Source: Hydractinia symbiolongicarpus
Lineage: Eukaryota; Cnidaria; Hydrozoa; Anthoathecata; Hydractiniidae
Assembly (NCBI RefSeq): GCF_029227915.1
Contig: NC_079879.1
Location: forward strand, 17,110,001 to 17,174,000
DNA length: 64,000 bases
Reading direction: 5' to 3'
The position numbers and the translations under genes were made by a program. Under the pieces are notes generated by a model. The model was given only the letters and a program-made list of their open reading frames with translations, searched no databases and was not told the origin of the DNA. Below, piece after piece: positions 30,894 to 41,722 of this stretch (the first letter of the stretch is position 1; the number at the start of each line of letters is the position of its first letter).

Positions 30894-33096
30894 ATTGCCG
30901 ATAGCTTAAATAATCACCCGACGTTCATCGGTCACGAAACTCCTAAGACTTTGGTTAAGCGGTTTGTGGAGGAGCTGGAAAAGAGGCATACCCTGATTTT
31001 TAAAGAGGTCGAGAGAATATACCCGAACCCTGACGACTTTGACATGCTCCCCAAAAAGAACCGGGAGTTGGGGGGTGAGCGGTAAATCAAGTAGCTGTAA
31101 TAGGGTTTAATTCCGGCAAGTACGACATCAATCTGATCAAGCGGTATTTTGTCGAAGAGATCGCGCAAGGCGTTAAAATCAAGGTGGCAAAAAAAGATAA
31201 TGACTACATGTTCCTCACTACCTCGAGGTTTAAATTTTTAGATATTAAAAATGTCCTTGCTCCTGGCCTAAGCTATGACGGTTGGTGCAAGTCGTTGGAA
31301 TGTAAGCTCGAAAAGCTATTGTTTCCGTATGAATGGTTGACAAGCCACGAGAAGTTGAACCATGTTTACCCTGTGGCTCGCGAAGACGTTTATAGTCATC
31401 TAAGTGGGAAAATCACAGTATCCAGCGAAGGGTACGAGGCTGCGTCACCATGATGTACTGGCTGCGCGAGTACAACCTGGCCGATGTGGAACCTTTCTTT
31501 GAAGGCTGCAGTATTACGATGACGATATAGATATTTTGAAGGACGCGGTCAGTATTCCAGGCGTGTCGATGCGCTACGTATTGAACTAGTCTCTACGGCT
31601 GAACCCCAAGCTAGAGCTATACGCTCTGGGAAACCCATGCAGGCATAGGTGTAAGGACGGTTGCTATAGCAGGACTTGTAAGGCCTGCAAGGAGGTACGG
31701 AAAACATGTGAAAAATGTACAAGGAATGAAGGCTACGAGTTCCTACGGACGGGATGGTGGGTGGTTTCGCGATCGTATTCTGTATATACTGCGAACGAGA
31801 CGTGACGGGTATCAGATCTCACGTGTACAGCGAACCCCGCAAGTGTAGGACCATTCTAGGGTACGACGCAAATATGTTCTACCCAAGTACCTTGAATTCC
31901 CTGTGGGAAGGAACAGTTGATCAAGGTGGCTACACCGACATCAGCACAAAACTTAGTGCTACTAACGCGAGGTGTGGTGGATGGGTCGTTGTTTGGATTT
32001 GCCCAGGTTGATATCGAGGTACCCGAGTATCTGCGTGACAAATTCAGCAAAATGGCTCCCCTGTTTGTTGTCAAGGAGATACCTGATGATCAAATCCCCA
32101 GCACATGCACGAATACTTAGACACTGCGGGTCGCAAGCGTGTTCCGGATGCACGTAAGCTTCTGGGGTTGCTAAAGGCCGACAAAATCCCACTGTATACC
32201 CCTGTGCTAAAATGGTAACTTGGCCATGGGCTGAAAGTAACTGCCTTTTACCAGTTTCTCAGGTATGCCAGGGGTAGGCCCTTGGAATGTTTCCCGGAAG
32301 AGATTGGTGATGCACGACGACAGGCCGATAAAGACCCCAACAAGCGTATTGTGGGAGATACAGCAAAGTTGAAAGGCAACTTGTTTTATGGCAAAATGAT
32401 AGAGGATCTGGCAAGGCATGCAAATACTACATTTACCAGGGATGAAAAGGAGGTTGATGCAGCCCTGCGGAACCCGTACCTGGAGGACCTTGAAGAGATT
32501 GGGGATGCGTATGAGGTAAGAAGGGGCAAGCACAAGTGTACTATCGATAGAGCCTACCAGTGCGGTATCGCGGTATATCAACTCGCGAAGTTGCGCTTGC
32601 TCGAATTTTACTATGATTTTCTCGACAAATACGTGGATCGTCGAGACTTTGAGTATATTCACATGGACACCGACAGTGCGTATTTCGCCATCTCCGAAGA
32701 AGGGTTGAGGGATGTCGTTCGCCCCGAACTGGTTGACGAGAATGATGAGGATGTAAAAAACTGGCTCGTCACTGATAAGTACTCGAGTCGAACAGGAGGG
32801 TTATTTAAAGCGGAATTTATTGGGTTTCGGATGATTGCCCTGATAACTAAGTGTTATATCATTAAGGGTAAAGAAGGTACTAAATTCTCATGTAAGGGTA
32901 TGTTAAAGAGGCAAAATGCTGTGACCTGGAGTAGATACATGAGTGCGCCGAGGGGTGGCCTAGACATGGCCAAAAACGTAGGTTTTCGGGTACACAACCA
33001 GGGTATGATCACGTGCTAACAAAACAAGCTCGGGCTCTCGGCGTTTTACGATAAGAGAGTTGTACGTATGGGGTACATACCTCCCCCCTTATGTTG
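30894..33096 (+). pseudogene. Family B DNA polymerase (type 1), N-terminal half deleted
   Basis: Begins inside the exonuclease domain (ADSLNNHPTFIG); about 590 N-terminal codons are missing, joined to TIR sequence at about 30890. Exo II (GFNSGKYDINLIKRYF) near 31110, Cys-rich insert, motif A GYDANMFYPST near 31860, motif B KLKGNLFYGKM near 32370, motif C HMDTDSAYFA near 32662. Many stops and frameshifts before 32280; 32282-33019 is one long frame. Close relative of the polymerase of B, without its OTU-like or nuclease parts. Confidence 0.8.
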
Positions 33097-33142
33097 TAAA
33101 TCTGGCGCGGCTGATCAAACACACTTGTTGTACTAGTATATT

Positions 33143-33673
33143 GTGGTAATTCTACCCTATGTAATAATACTACTTTTCTATCTAAAATTTCAACATCTAA
33201 TAAAAAGAATGTCGGAGATCGCGAATATATTTAACGACACAGCCGCAGAATCTTTTAAACATGTCGAAAAACCCACGGATCAACGCCAAGCTTTGAAAGA
33301 AGCCCTGCGTAAGGACAAAGGACATCTCTTGCCTAGGAAATGTACAGAAGGTTTCATTGACACGGCCCCTGATGAGGTGGTAGAAAAGGTACATGCTGAG
33401 TACGTACAACGTGAGCTTCAAGAGAAAGGGGAGAAGACGTCAAGGGCGCTGGCTACCCATGCCGTCTCCCTATATGCCAACCTGGTTAACAATTTCGTAA
33501 ATTTGGATAGCGTTGAGGCCCTGAAAAATGAGATCAATAATGACCGCATTATTAAAGACTCCTTCCCGGACTTGGGCATACTGGTCTACTTTATTTTAAT
33601 TGCTGGGAATACAGCCCGACATATCAGTACCAAAAAGGAGGATGGGGCGGAGGAGAAGGAGAAAGATCTCTGA
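33143..33673 (+). CDS. N-terminally anchored helical Polinton protein, start codon unclear
   Basis: 176 codons open from GTG 33143; the ATG of the sister copies (MELLLL, MDVLLF) is not visible, so the start may be lost. N-terminal hydrophobic helix (ILPYVIILLFYLKF), TDQRQALKEALRKDKGH, EKVHAEYVQRELQEKGEKT, second hydrophobic helix (FPDLGILVYFILIAG), charged end. Confidence 0.6.
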   Translation: MVILPYVIILLFYLKFQHLIKRMSEIANIFNDTAAESFKHVEKPTDQRQALKEALRKDKGHLLPRKCTEGFIDTAPDEVVEKVHAEYVQRELQEKGEKTSRALATHAVSLYANLVNNFVNLDSVEALKNEINNDRIIKDSFPDLGILVYFILIAGNTARHISTKKEDGAEEKEKDL

Positions 33674-33692
33674 GGACCTACATTGAAATTTC

Positions 33693-33714
33693 TTATAAGT
33701 CTTATGACTTATAA
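33693..33714. terminator. 9-bp hairpin, 20 bases after stop
   Basis: TTATAAGTC / GACTTATAA, loop TTAT; next ATG at 33718. Counterpart of 20822 and 49106. Confidence 0.5.
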
Positions 33715-33717
33715 AAA

Positions 33718-34059
33718 ATGAGTGAGGAAAACAGAAACAAGAAGAGAGAGTCACTACAAAACCACAAAAGCATCCGGGAAGGGTTGCGCAGGGACACAAG
33801 TTGGCGGCACTGATAAAGAAGAGGAAGGAAGAAATGAAGCAACAAGAGGGTGCTGAAAAAGGTGCCTAAAGTCAAGGGCTTTTCTGCAAGTTCCGTACGG
33901 TCGATGGGCAATGTATACATCTATGGGGTCGGGACTTTGGCCATATTGGCAATAGGTGTCGGGGTTTGGTATAAATTTGGCAGGGGTGGGAATGAACCCA
34001 ACAATCCAGAGACTAATCCAGAGCCTCAGCAGGGGATTGACATCTTTAAGATGCATTGA
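33718..34059 (+). pseudogene. Small single-TM protein, frameshifted
   Basis: MSEENRNKK start goes out of frame at about codon 5; the C-terminal half is open at 33850-34059 with the TM (NVYIYGVGTLAILAIGVGVWY) and QQGIDIFKMH end, very like the gene at 1-300. Confidence 0.55.
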
Positions 34060-34086
34060 ATTTTCCGACAAAATGACACTAAATAA

Positions 34087-34383
34087 ATGACCACAAGCAA
34101 AGTAACACCGAAGGAAAAGGAGATTTTAGATATGTTGTACGAGACCATCGTGGACTTTGGTTTTACCTTTGCCTATGCCATAGCGGGTAAGAAATTTTTG
34201 GGCATAACAAGGCCCTCTATCAAAATGGACACTAATTATGTGCTTAAGATGGTGGCCTATTTTGCAGCAGGTAGGGCTAGTCGTGAAATAGCCGTCTCCA
34301 AAAGATGGCTCCCGGCAAGTATCGTGCCAAAGCTAAAATTAGTGCCCAGCCCCTGTACGGGCAAATGGATAATAAATGGATAG
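34087..34383 (+). CDS. Small two-helix Polinton protein, extended C-terminus
   Basis: Same as 310-561 for 83 residues, but the stop after PKLK is lost, so the frame runs 15 codons further and overlaps the next ATG (34376) by 8 bases. Otherwise intact. Confidence 0.65.
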   Translation: MTTSKVTPKEKEILDMLYETIVDFGFTFAYAIAGKKFLGITRPSIKMDTNYVLKMVAYFAAGRASREIAVSKRWLPASIVPKLKLVPSPCTGKWIING

Positions 34384-34869
34384 GGCATGCATAAAATGCA
34401 AGCACGTTCTAGCGCCCGATAAGTTTAAAATTAGGGGTAATAGTAGGACAAAGGGTTGTATAAGCTGCCTGGACAAGGCGAGGGCTAGGCGTTATACTAG
34501 GGACAACAAGGATCATGTTATCGAACAGACCTTCTTGCCATTTATAGGGAAATTAGAGGGCTTAAGCAGGATGATAACTACCTGCTTTTGTATACCTTGC
34601 TGACATACAACATTATACCCCGGTACGCTGAATTCATCGGAGAGGGACAGGAAAAGGCACTGCTTGTCGAGAGATATTGCAAGGTATTGCGATGCCTACA
34701 AGAAAAGTTAATATATACCCCACTACCCCCCGAATATAAGACCAACAATAGTAAGCTCTGCCCTGCCTGCCGGGGGTCCCTGGCGAACAATCACGGTGGC
34801 GTGTTGATCTGTTCAAGATGTGCCGCAACATACCCGAAGGTCCACAATAGGAAGTGGAGCAATTATTGA
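34376..34869 (+). pseudogene. Zinc-binding protein with N-terminal CxxC pair and C-terminal ribbon
   Basis: 34376-34603: ACIKCKHVLAPDKFKIRGNS...KGCISCLDKARARR. A frameshift near 34590 leads into 34588-34869: helical part, LCPACRGSLANNHGGVLICS (zinc ribbon), HNRKWSNY end. The ribbon resembles those of transcription factors. Its N-terminal module is shared with the HNH protein of B and the zinc-knuckle remnant at 38106. Confidence 0.6.
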
Positions 34870-34874
34870 AATAA

Positions 34875-35471
34875 ATGCTGGATGTTTTAAGAGACTCCCA
34901 CACAGCAATTTTCACGGGCCCTACCTCTTGCGGAAAAACGCAACGTGTTTTGGATCTTCTCGAGAATGAGTATAGAAAGCAGTATTATAATATCATCATC
35001 TTGTGCCGGACTATATGGTGGAACAGTACCTATCTCGAAAGGGCCTCGCCCTGGAAAGACCCTTACGTATTCCTGATAGACCCCAAGGATCAATTATTTG
35101 AATGGATCCAAAAACTGTCCTCATTGTTTGCGGGTGTGGAGAGTCTCTTCATAGTCGACGACGTCATAGCCGATGAAAGCCTCAATAAGCGTCGACAATC
35201 CCTGCTTGAATTGGCTATTTCGGGGAGGCATCGAAAACACAGCCTGTGGCTCTTAACCCAATCATATACTGCCTTGCCTAAAAATTTGAGGAGGCAGAAG
35301 AAGGCCCTGTTTTTGTGGTACCCACACGAAAGGTCTGATATGAGGCTAATCGATGAAGAGACGAATTTGATCTCCGATTTGGATGATATCAAGGCTGAAT
35401 TGAAAGAATCCAAGCACGCATGCTTGTATATGAGGTTGGAACATCCTAGAACTTTTAAGGTTCTCGAATGA
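34875..35471 (+). CDS. Packaging ATPase (FtsK-HerA/A32-like), 198 aa, intact
   Basis: Full open frame: Walker A GPTSCGKT (15-22), Walker B SLFIVDD (90-96), LLTQSYTALP (127-136), Arg-rich NLRRQ (138-142), LWYPHERSDM. The only ATPase in the window with no lesion and full length. Its stop overlaps the ATG of the BRO gene (ATGA, 35468). Confidence 0.9.
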   Translation: MLDVLRDSHTAIFTGPTSCGKTQRVLDLLENEYRKQYYNIIILCRTIWWNSTYLERASPWKDPYVFLIDPKDQLFEWIQKLSSLFAGVESLFIVDDVIADESLNKRRQSLLELAISGRHRKHSLWLLTQSYTALPKNLRRQKKALFLWYPHERSDMRLIDEETNLISDLDDIKAELKESKHACLYMRLEHPRTFKVLE

Positions 35472-36282
35472 GCAAGATAAATTCCTCTGGCCGGGCATTG
35501 GTATATAGAAAATGTCTTCACAACTCGCCTTATTCTAAGCAATACCCGCAGGAGTCATTGAGACCTTGTTCGATAAACAGGGCCAACCTCTGTTCAAGCG
35601 TGCCGAACCGGAGAGATTCTTGTGCATTCCGAATGCCATGCAGTATGGACTTGAAGGAAGAAATGGAGGGTATGCCAACAGTAGTCGCCAACTACAGTTG
35701 CTTAGGTATGTCAGAAGGAGTGAAAAAACGGCATGATGTATTTGTTACGTTGGACGGGGCGTTGGAAATTACCGTCAGGTGAAGAAAGCCCAAGGCTGTG
35801 GTCTTGACAAAATGGTTGGCTGGGAAGGGGTGGAAAAATTACAGGATGAACTAAAGGAGAAGCGTCAAGCCCTCGAGGATAAGGAGAATGCTATGGCCTT
35901 TCTCAATGATGAAATTGAGGATAGGGATAGTCAGCTCATGGCATTGGGGTATGAAAATGAGGAGCTACAGCAACGTGCCGTGCCCAACCTCGAAGATTTC
36001 GGAAAGGATAATAGTATGGTGATTATCCAGAAGAATGACGATGATCCCTTCCAATACCTTGCCATCTGTGGCCAACAGGGGTATGTGGCACAGAAGATTC
36101 GGAATAAGCTTGTTGATTACCCCAAGGGTGAGATCGTGGTACTGGCAGAGACCACGAATGCCATCGTCCATTACAACTGGCTCCGGGAACGAGGCTGTAT
36201 TGAAGTAAACCAAGAGAGGTTCAGACATTTTGGGCTCGGCGAGCACTATACACACGAAAGTCTCCTGGAGCTTGCGGAATAA
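35468..36282 (+). pseudogene. BRO-N protein with DUF3627-like C-terminus, frameshifted
   Basis: The BRO-N segment (IETLFDKQGQPLFKRAEPERF, about 35545-35620) is in a different frame from the ATG. A frame from 35779 to the stop at 36282 holds a coiled coil (KLQDELKEKRQALEDKENAM) and the C-terminal domain (AICGQQGYVAQKIRNKL, YPKGEIVVLAETTNAIVHYN). Diverged from the C copy, which suggests a separate origin or faster evolution of this gene. Confidence 0.6.
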
Positions 36283-36300
36283 GAAGCGCTTACCAAACAC

Positions 36301-36329
36301 AATTTTAATACCGCAAGGGTATTAAAATT
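36301..36329. terminator. 12-bp perfect hairpin after BRO stop
   Basis: AATTTTAATACC / GGTATTAAAATT, loop GCAAG. Same stem as 2247-2277 with the loop inverted. Confidence 0.5.
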
Positions 36330-36439
36330 ATCATTTTTTTACCCTTTCAGCTGTATGTTAAAAGGTACTGAAATATCAAAAAGATAGAAGCCTATCTACA
36401 AGGGAATCAATTTGCAATCAGGTACGATATTCGGGTACC

Positions 36440-36984
36440 TGTGCTGCATTGCTGTATAAAGGTAGGATCAGTAACCGGTTATTGTTCTACCTGCCTAGAG
36501 AGATTTAGGTATCGAGGCGGGTTTTGAATACCCCACGGATGATGATCTTTTACACAGGGTAGCATCGGGCGAAAAAGCATGGGGGACATTTGCAAGAAGC
36601 GAGATCGATGATGATCTCGAGGATGATATTGAACGTCTAGGGCTGTATATTGTTTCGGTTAAGGAGAATAAGGATGGGGCACTTTGTTACGAGGTCATCA
36701 AGAATAGGGACTTGAAGTTATCGGATTTGGCCGATATAGCAACAATAGGCAATATCCTCAACTTTCCTATACCAGATAGGCGATTGGTTGATATTGATTT
36801 GGAAAATGAACCTGATGTCATCAAAGGCATCGTTTATGGATACCCATTCTATAATGAGCCTCCTTTGCTGTATATAAGAGATCCGGGTAAGGAGTTGGAA
36901 GATGAACCTTTAGGCGTACTTCTAAAAATACTCTTTACCAATCCTTCACATGTTCCGGCAGTACCCGAACAACCTCTGGAATAA
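36440..36984 (+). pseudogene. Cys-rich acidic Polinton protein
   Basis: CCIKVGSVTGYCSTCLERFRYR then a small deletion and frame change; AWGTFARSEIDDDLEDDIERLG; 36712-36984 open (LSDLADIATIGNILNF, DVIKGIVYGYPF, PSHVPAVPEQPLE). Its last 50 bases overlap the integrase end on the other strand. Confidence 0.5.
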
Positions 36985-37430
36985 GCATGAACTCTTCCGA
37001 AACAAAGCTGCGATCGGGACCATCCTTTAAATAGTATAAAATACGACTACCCGCTACAATACGATCCAACCTGTAGGTATATTTGCTGTAAAAGGCGTCA
37101 GTTGCGCGTCTTTTAGAGTCACCATGCTCCTCCCCGGGTTGTAGGAGGTACAAGTAAGCCCATCCCCGGGCAGGGGCTTCTCTTCGGGATATTGCTGACT
37201 TTTTGCAAGTGGGACATCTTCGAGCTTGATCGCTCTGCTAGGTTTCATCTCGATCATGGCAGTCTTGGTATTGTTGAGACTTTTTACGATAATATATAGG
37301 TGTTTAACCCAAATGATACTAGTCTCCCCGGAGACAAGCTCTTGCGCATCCTGAGGCTTGAATAGCCTTTCCGCAAGGACCTCATTGTAGCTTTCCACGA
37401 AGGCCGAGAATGTATGGTGATATTTAGTCA
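36935..37430 (-). pseudogene. Integrase C-terminal fragment
   Basis: Keeps the catalytic Glu region (FVESYNEVLAERLFKPQDAQEL) and the SH3-like end. The N-terminal ~170 codons, including both catalytic Asp residues, are deleted; the break at about 37430 joins directly to the next minus-strand gene. Confidence 0.75.
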
Positions 37431-37442
37431 GAAAAAGCGTTC

Positions 37443-37811
37443 TTACAAATATTTGTAGGCCACGAAGCCTAGCAGGGACAGAGAACCAAGGATGAACGTT
37501 AACTCGCCATCTTGCTGTTTCTTGGAAGGGTTGTAAAAATCCTTCAATCGAAAGCGATATAGAATTTATACTTATCGTCATCGAGTTCTCTCAGACTTTT
37601 ACCGGCTCTGAGTTGCAGTTCGCGTTGCTCATTAAACCAGTCAAATTTAGCCTGCCGTTTCCGTATCCACTCCGCCTGGGTTGCATTTAACTTTTAGACA
37701 GCCTTGTCATGACGACTTCGTTCCGCCTCACTGTGTCCCGAGAGCTTGCTAAATAGAAAATTGGTCCCCGAAAATGCAATGGCGTTGATTGCGGCGCCCG
37801 CGATAATGATG
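37443..37811 (-). pseudogene. Two-TM coiled-coil protein, start lost
   Basis: IIAGAAINAIAFSGTNFLFSKLSGHSEAER then frame breaks; LGFVAYKYL end at 37443. The natural N-terminus is replaced by the zinc-knuckle remnant immediately upstream, so the two reading frames are fused. Confidence 0.55.
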
Positions 37812-38106
37812 GGGGCATATTTGACTGCCCTTGCAGTCTTTACAATAGGCCCTCTGCCTTTGATGGGGGCATATTTGACTACAGCCACACTCCTTACATT
37901 CGGATCTCTGCCCTTGATGGGGGCATATTTCACTTCCCCGCACTCTTTACACCTGGATCTCTGCCTTTGAAGGGGGCACTTGTTCTTGGCACGCCACTGT
38001 TTCGCCTTATCCAGGCAGCATATGCATGTCTTTGTAGTTTGACTATTGTTCAACACCCTAGAAAAAAAACACTCTTCTTACATTTTGAACAGCTCTTGTT
38101 TTCCAT
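37812..38106 (-). pseudogene. Zinc-knuckle repeat protein remnant (CPHQ-x-QR-x2-CKEC)
   Basis: ATG at 38106: CSKCKKS, then after a frameshift TKTCICCLDKAKQWR and CPLQRQRSRCKEC, followed in mixed frames by two or three further knuckles (ICPHQGQRSECKEC, ICPHQRQRAYCKDC). The underlying DNA repeats GGGGGCATATTTGAC/CAC at 37811, 37865 and 37916 (54 and 51 bases). Related to the N-terminal half of the HNH protein at 19104. An intruder: no other element has it between capsid and TM gene. Confidence 0.6.
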
Positions 38107-38150
38107 ATTGATTTGTGTTTGCCTTTAGGAACAAGCACAAATTGTGGTCA

Positions 38151-39169
38151 TTAGTACTCCACATAATGATAATGGCCGCCTAGAACGTTTAATTGGGCAT
38201 CCATCAGCAAGTACACATAACAGCGTATATCCCCGGTTCCGTCGGCTTTTTTGGTGATGTGCAACGTGACGTTGTAGTGGTCTTCCGCTACCATATAGTG
38301 CATTATCGTTGGATGCTCTGAAGTCGATGAAGAGCGCGTACCGTGCGTTAAAGAATTGGCCAATCGTGACGTTCGAGTCGTGGCTTCCAAAGATGTTTAC
38401 GATCCGTTCGAGGTGATCCTTGGGGAGCATGGCATGAGAGTACAACTCATTAGGCTCTCCCTCAACAGTGACGCTGATCTTCTCAATTTCTGGATTGTAA
38501 AAGACCTCGTTAACGCCGGCGTAAGCCTTCACTTTCTGGGGGTCTATAAAGAGTAGCAAGACACCCTTCAAGGACCGTAAGACGCGAACTGCAGCGCAAA
38601 CTGCAACCTGTCGTATAAACCCGCCGCATAAAAGGGTTAATTTCTCGTCAACTCAAACATTTTTCCCAATGGAATGCAGAAAGTGTTGCCATACGCCTCA
38701 ACAATCGCCTTTTCTTCATCGGTCCCCACGTGATTGCTGGCACTGACCTGCAGGGCCCTGATGGCCCCGTCGTTGTGATTGATGCCTTCGAGAATGAGGT
38801 TGTTGTCCCTATCAAATTTTGGCAGCCAGAGGTCCCTATAGACCGCCAGGGTATTGTAATTCTGAATATATTCTGAATTTCGTTACCATTCAAGGTGATA
38901 CGTAGGTATCGTACCAGGCTTTTGCCAATGTTACTGACAATGGTACGTTTTTTAATGGTCCCCGTCAGCGTCAGGTCAAATAAGAGCTTTAGACTACCCG
39001 GGAAAATGACATCCTTCTCGGGCATGTTTGGCAGATCCACATACAGGTCTTCATTCTGGTTTATCGTGCTTGGTATGTGGCTTATCTGAACCCCCTGTCT
39101 TCTGCCCTTGATACCAAAGAGTTGCTGCATCTCTGCATATGGGTCTAGCGTCGTTCCAAATTCAATCAT
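38151..39169 (-). pseudogene. Major capsid protein, internally deleted
   Basis: MIEFGTTLDPYAEMQQL start; HIPSTINQNEDLYVDLPNM; later frameshifts near 38880. A ~240-base deletion at about 38573 removes the link between the two jelly-roll halves (region of YARLALPYERILRS). C-terminal EPNELYSHAMLPKDHLER kept; a small deletion near 38270 removes RLSDG. Confidence 0.75.
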
Positions 39170-39201
39170 GTTTATTATATATAGGAAATACTTAAATAAA
39201 G

Positions 39202-40521
39202 ATGCCAACCAATGCAGTGTTTGTGCCTGACATTGATATTGATGATGACGAGGAGGATGGGGGCCATCCAGATAAACCCGATGGTACTACATCAAAGCTC
39301 CCCGGAACGCCAAAACTCCCTGAAACGTCGGAGCCTTCAACAGAAAAACAACAGGGGGATACGCTTTCGGAGCAGAGGCAAAAGCTACTAAAATCAAAGA
39401 TCGACGGCCTTTACGATCGTCTTACGGAGAAGTTGGGGTTACAGCCTAATGCGAGATATTATGATGGCTTCAGGGATGATAAAGGGAATCAACTAATTGT
39501 TAAGGAGATAGTGAAAGGGAGAAAAACCTTCAAGGAAATAGTGGTTACGAATCAAGATGGTAGCCTGAAAACCGTCGGTCAGATACAAACGTTGCTAGGT
39601 AGTAATCGCCTGCAAGCCCTGGGTTTCGTTGACTATGTTACACCCAACAAAGGTGGTAAATTCAGGGCCCAGAACCTCTTAAAAAGGTATAATAAAATAG
39701 ATGAGGAGGCCGAGGCTGAACATATTGAGATGGAATCGTTAGAGGAGATCGATGAATTTGTAGATGCCACGGAGAGCCTTATACAAGACACTTCGTTTGT
39801 TGGGCCCGATGAAGATGGCATCACCCCACGTGAGGGAGGGGACTTGACCTCGAGCTTCAGACATTAAGGGGTAACTTGGAAAGCCTGAAAAAGAAGATGA
39901 TCCTATACAACAGCGAGATTAACAAGACAGAGGGCAGGGTGAAAGAACTTGAGAAGCAGAAGGTTGGGGCGGACGAAGGACAGCAAGCTAACCTTGAAAG
40001 GGAAATAGAAAAGGCGAAGAAAGAGATTAAGGATCTGAACGATAAAAAGAAGGCCATAGGGGAAGCACACGGCATACTATCCACCGACATATACGCCCAA
40101 CTGAGACACATCAAAGACACGCTGTTGAAAATCGCCAAAGATAACACAACTCTGCTTGAAAAGCTTAAAATCCTCTTCAAAGAGCATGATATAACTATAG
40201 CGAGCATCGTCTCGGCAATGGACTACTGATAAGCACCATTGTACTCTCCGTTACAGGGGGGAAGCACTGGGGGGGGGGGGGTGTAGGAGGAAGTGCCGCA
40301 GCGGGTCAGGAAAAGGTTTTGTAGAGAAGCAGCTGAAAAGATTGGGTAAATTTTTAAAGTACTTGGCGGGAAAGGCGAGTGTTGCATTACCCGGGATTAT
40401 CGGCACGGTTGTCTCCTTCCTTCTAAGAGTAGCGGCAACAGTCGTTGAATATGCAGCTAAGCATCTGTACATTGCCGTCGCGGCAGCCTCCGGTTTTGTC
40501 GTGCTCTATATGAGGAAATAA
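39202..40521 (+). pseudogene. Coiled-coil structural protein, frameshifted
   Basis: 39202-39867 open (DIDIDDDEEDGGHPDKPDG; TPNKGGKFRAQNLLKRY); frameshift at 39838-39870; coiled coil to 40229; another frameshift and a run of 13 G at 40267-40279 inside the Gly-rich loop; amphipathic helix and TM end (VAVAAASGFVVLYMRK). Very close to the A copy in the first 200 codons. Confidence 0.6.
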
Positions 40522-41702
40522 GCCCATTTTTTTAAGCCAAATGTAGGCGAGAATGAGGCCGACTCCCGTCGTTATAAATGTGGCCTTGGTATCCTCGTGT
40601 TGATTTTGCGGGGGTTGTTCAGGTATATGGGGCATGGCATGTTTGGGAGGTATGGATGGTATAACCTGTATATCGGGGGTATGTATGAGAGGTGTAATAG
40701 GTGTTGTATGCCTAGGGGGTGATTTGGCAGATGCCAAATGTCCGATAGCATGCTTTGCGGGTGTGGTCGGTATGGTATGCATAGGAGGTGAGGCATGTCT
40801 TAGAATAGGCCTTTTATTTAGGTCAAGTTGGATCCCAATGATGGCTCTGGCCGGTGCTATGAGGATGTTGTTGTTATACCCTACGATTTTGCCTATGCGC
40901 AGGTTCATGTTGGAGGGCAGCATGTACACACCATGCATGACGGTGAAGTTCACTGGGGTCTGGGCATACTGTAAAACCTTCTGAAATTCGGTGATGTCAT
41001 GGCTTACATTTTCATGGCGCTGGGCCATGGCCTTGAACTTTTGCAATAGAATCTGTCTTGCCGTGTAGTTGTTCGCACCGATCCCTAGAAGGGATGCCTT
41101 GGCCCCTGCCTGAGACTCCAGTAGCAAGACCACATAAACGCTGACACTCTCGCTTAGCTTGGTCAGACCTTCAGAGGTCAAACCCTGACTTGTAGGCATA
41201 ATAAATTTTGCCCAATCCCCATAAACCTGCGGCCACCATCTACCATTCGTCAATGAGGACATAACAACCTTGAATTTATACAGAGCTCGAGAAGGGGTTT
41301 TTGTACTGAGAAAACCCATCATCATACGGCATGGGTACTTTCATTCTGGCAAGAATACGACGCATGTGATAGTACACATGGAATTTAAAGATAGAGTTGA
41401 TAAGGGATACGGAGCCTGTCATGTGCTTGGTACAGATGCCTAATGCCGTGCTTGCACAGCTGGCCACGAAACTCACCTGGATATTCCAGTAGTCCAGCGC
41501 TTGACTTTTCCACCCCACACTAACGGGGTCGTTCAGCAGATTTGTAGGGAGATGGCATATTCAATGAATTCGGGGAATACTACGGAGATATGGGAGTCCG
41601 TAGACAGGTAGAGGTTCTGGTGCTCAAGATTGGTTACACCAAGTTCCCATTCTCCCCTGTTACTTTTGTACTTTGCATTGGGTTGTATTTGCATATGTTC
41701 AT
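40423..41702 (-). pseudogene. TM structural protein with His/Pro-rich linker
   Basis: N-terminus at 41702; frame changes near 41530 and 41300; from about 41280 open: GLTSEGLTKLSESVSVYVVLL, VYMLPSNMNLRIGKIVGYNN. A His/Pro linker (repeated TTPxxHA-like units, about 40620-40800) and TM (TTGVGLILAYIWLKK) follow. The frame then runs past the usual end into the 3' end of the coiled-coil gene. Confidence 0.55.
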
Positions 41703-41722
41703 TTGTTTTAAAACAAAAGGAT

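Noticed and set aside
37811-37935. CRISPR-like or satellite repeat (GGGGGCATATTTGAC units)
   Set aside because: Repeats encode zinc knuckles in a damaged gene on the minus strand.
40634-40984. Plus-strand 116-codon ORF rich in Gly, Val and Met
   Set aside because: Antisense shadow of the His/Pro-rich linker of the TM structural gene.
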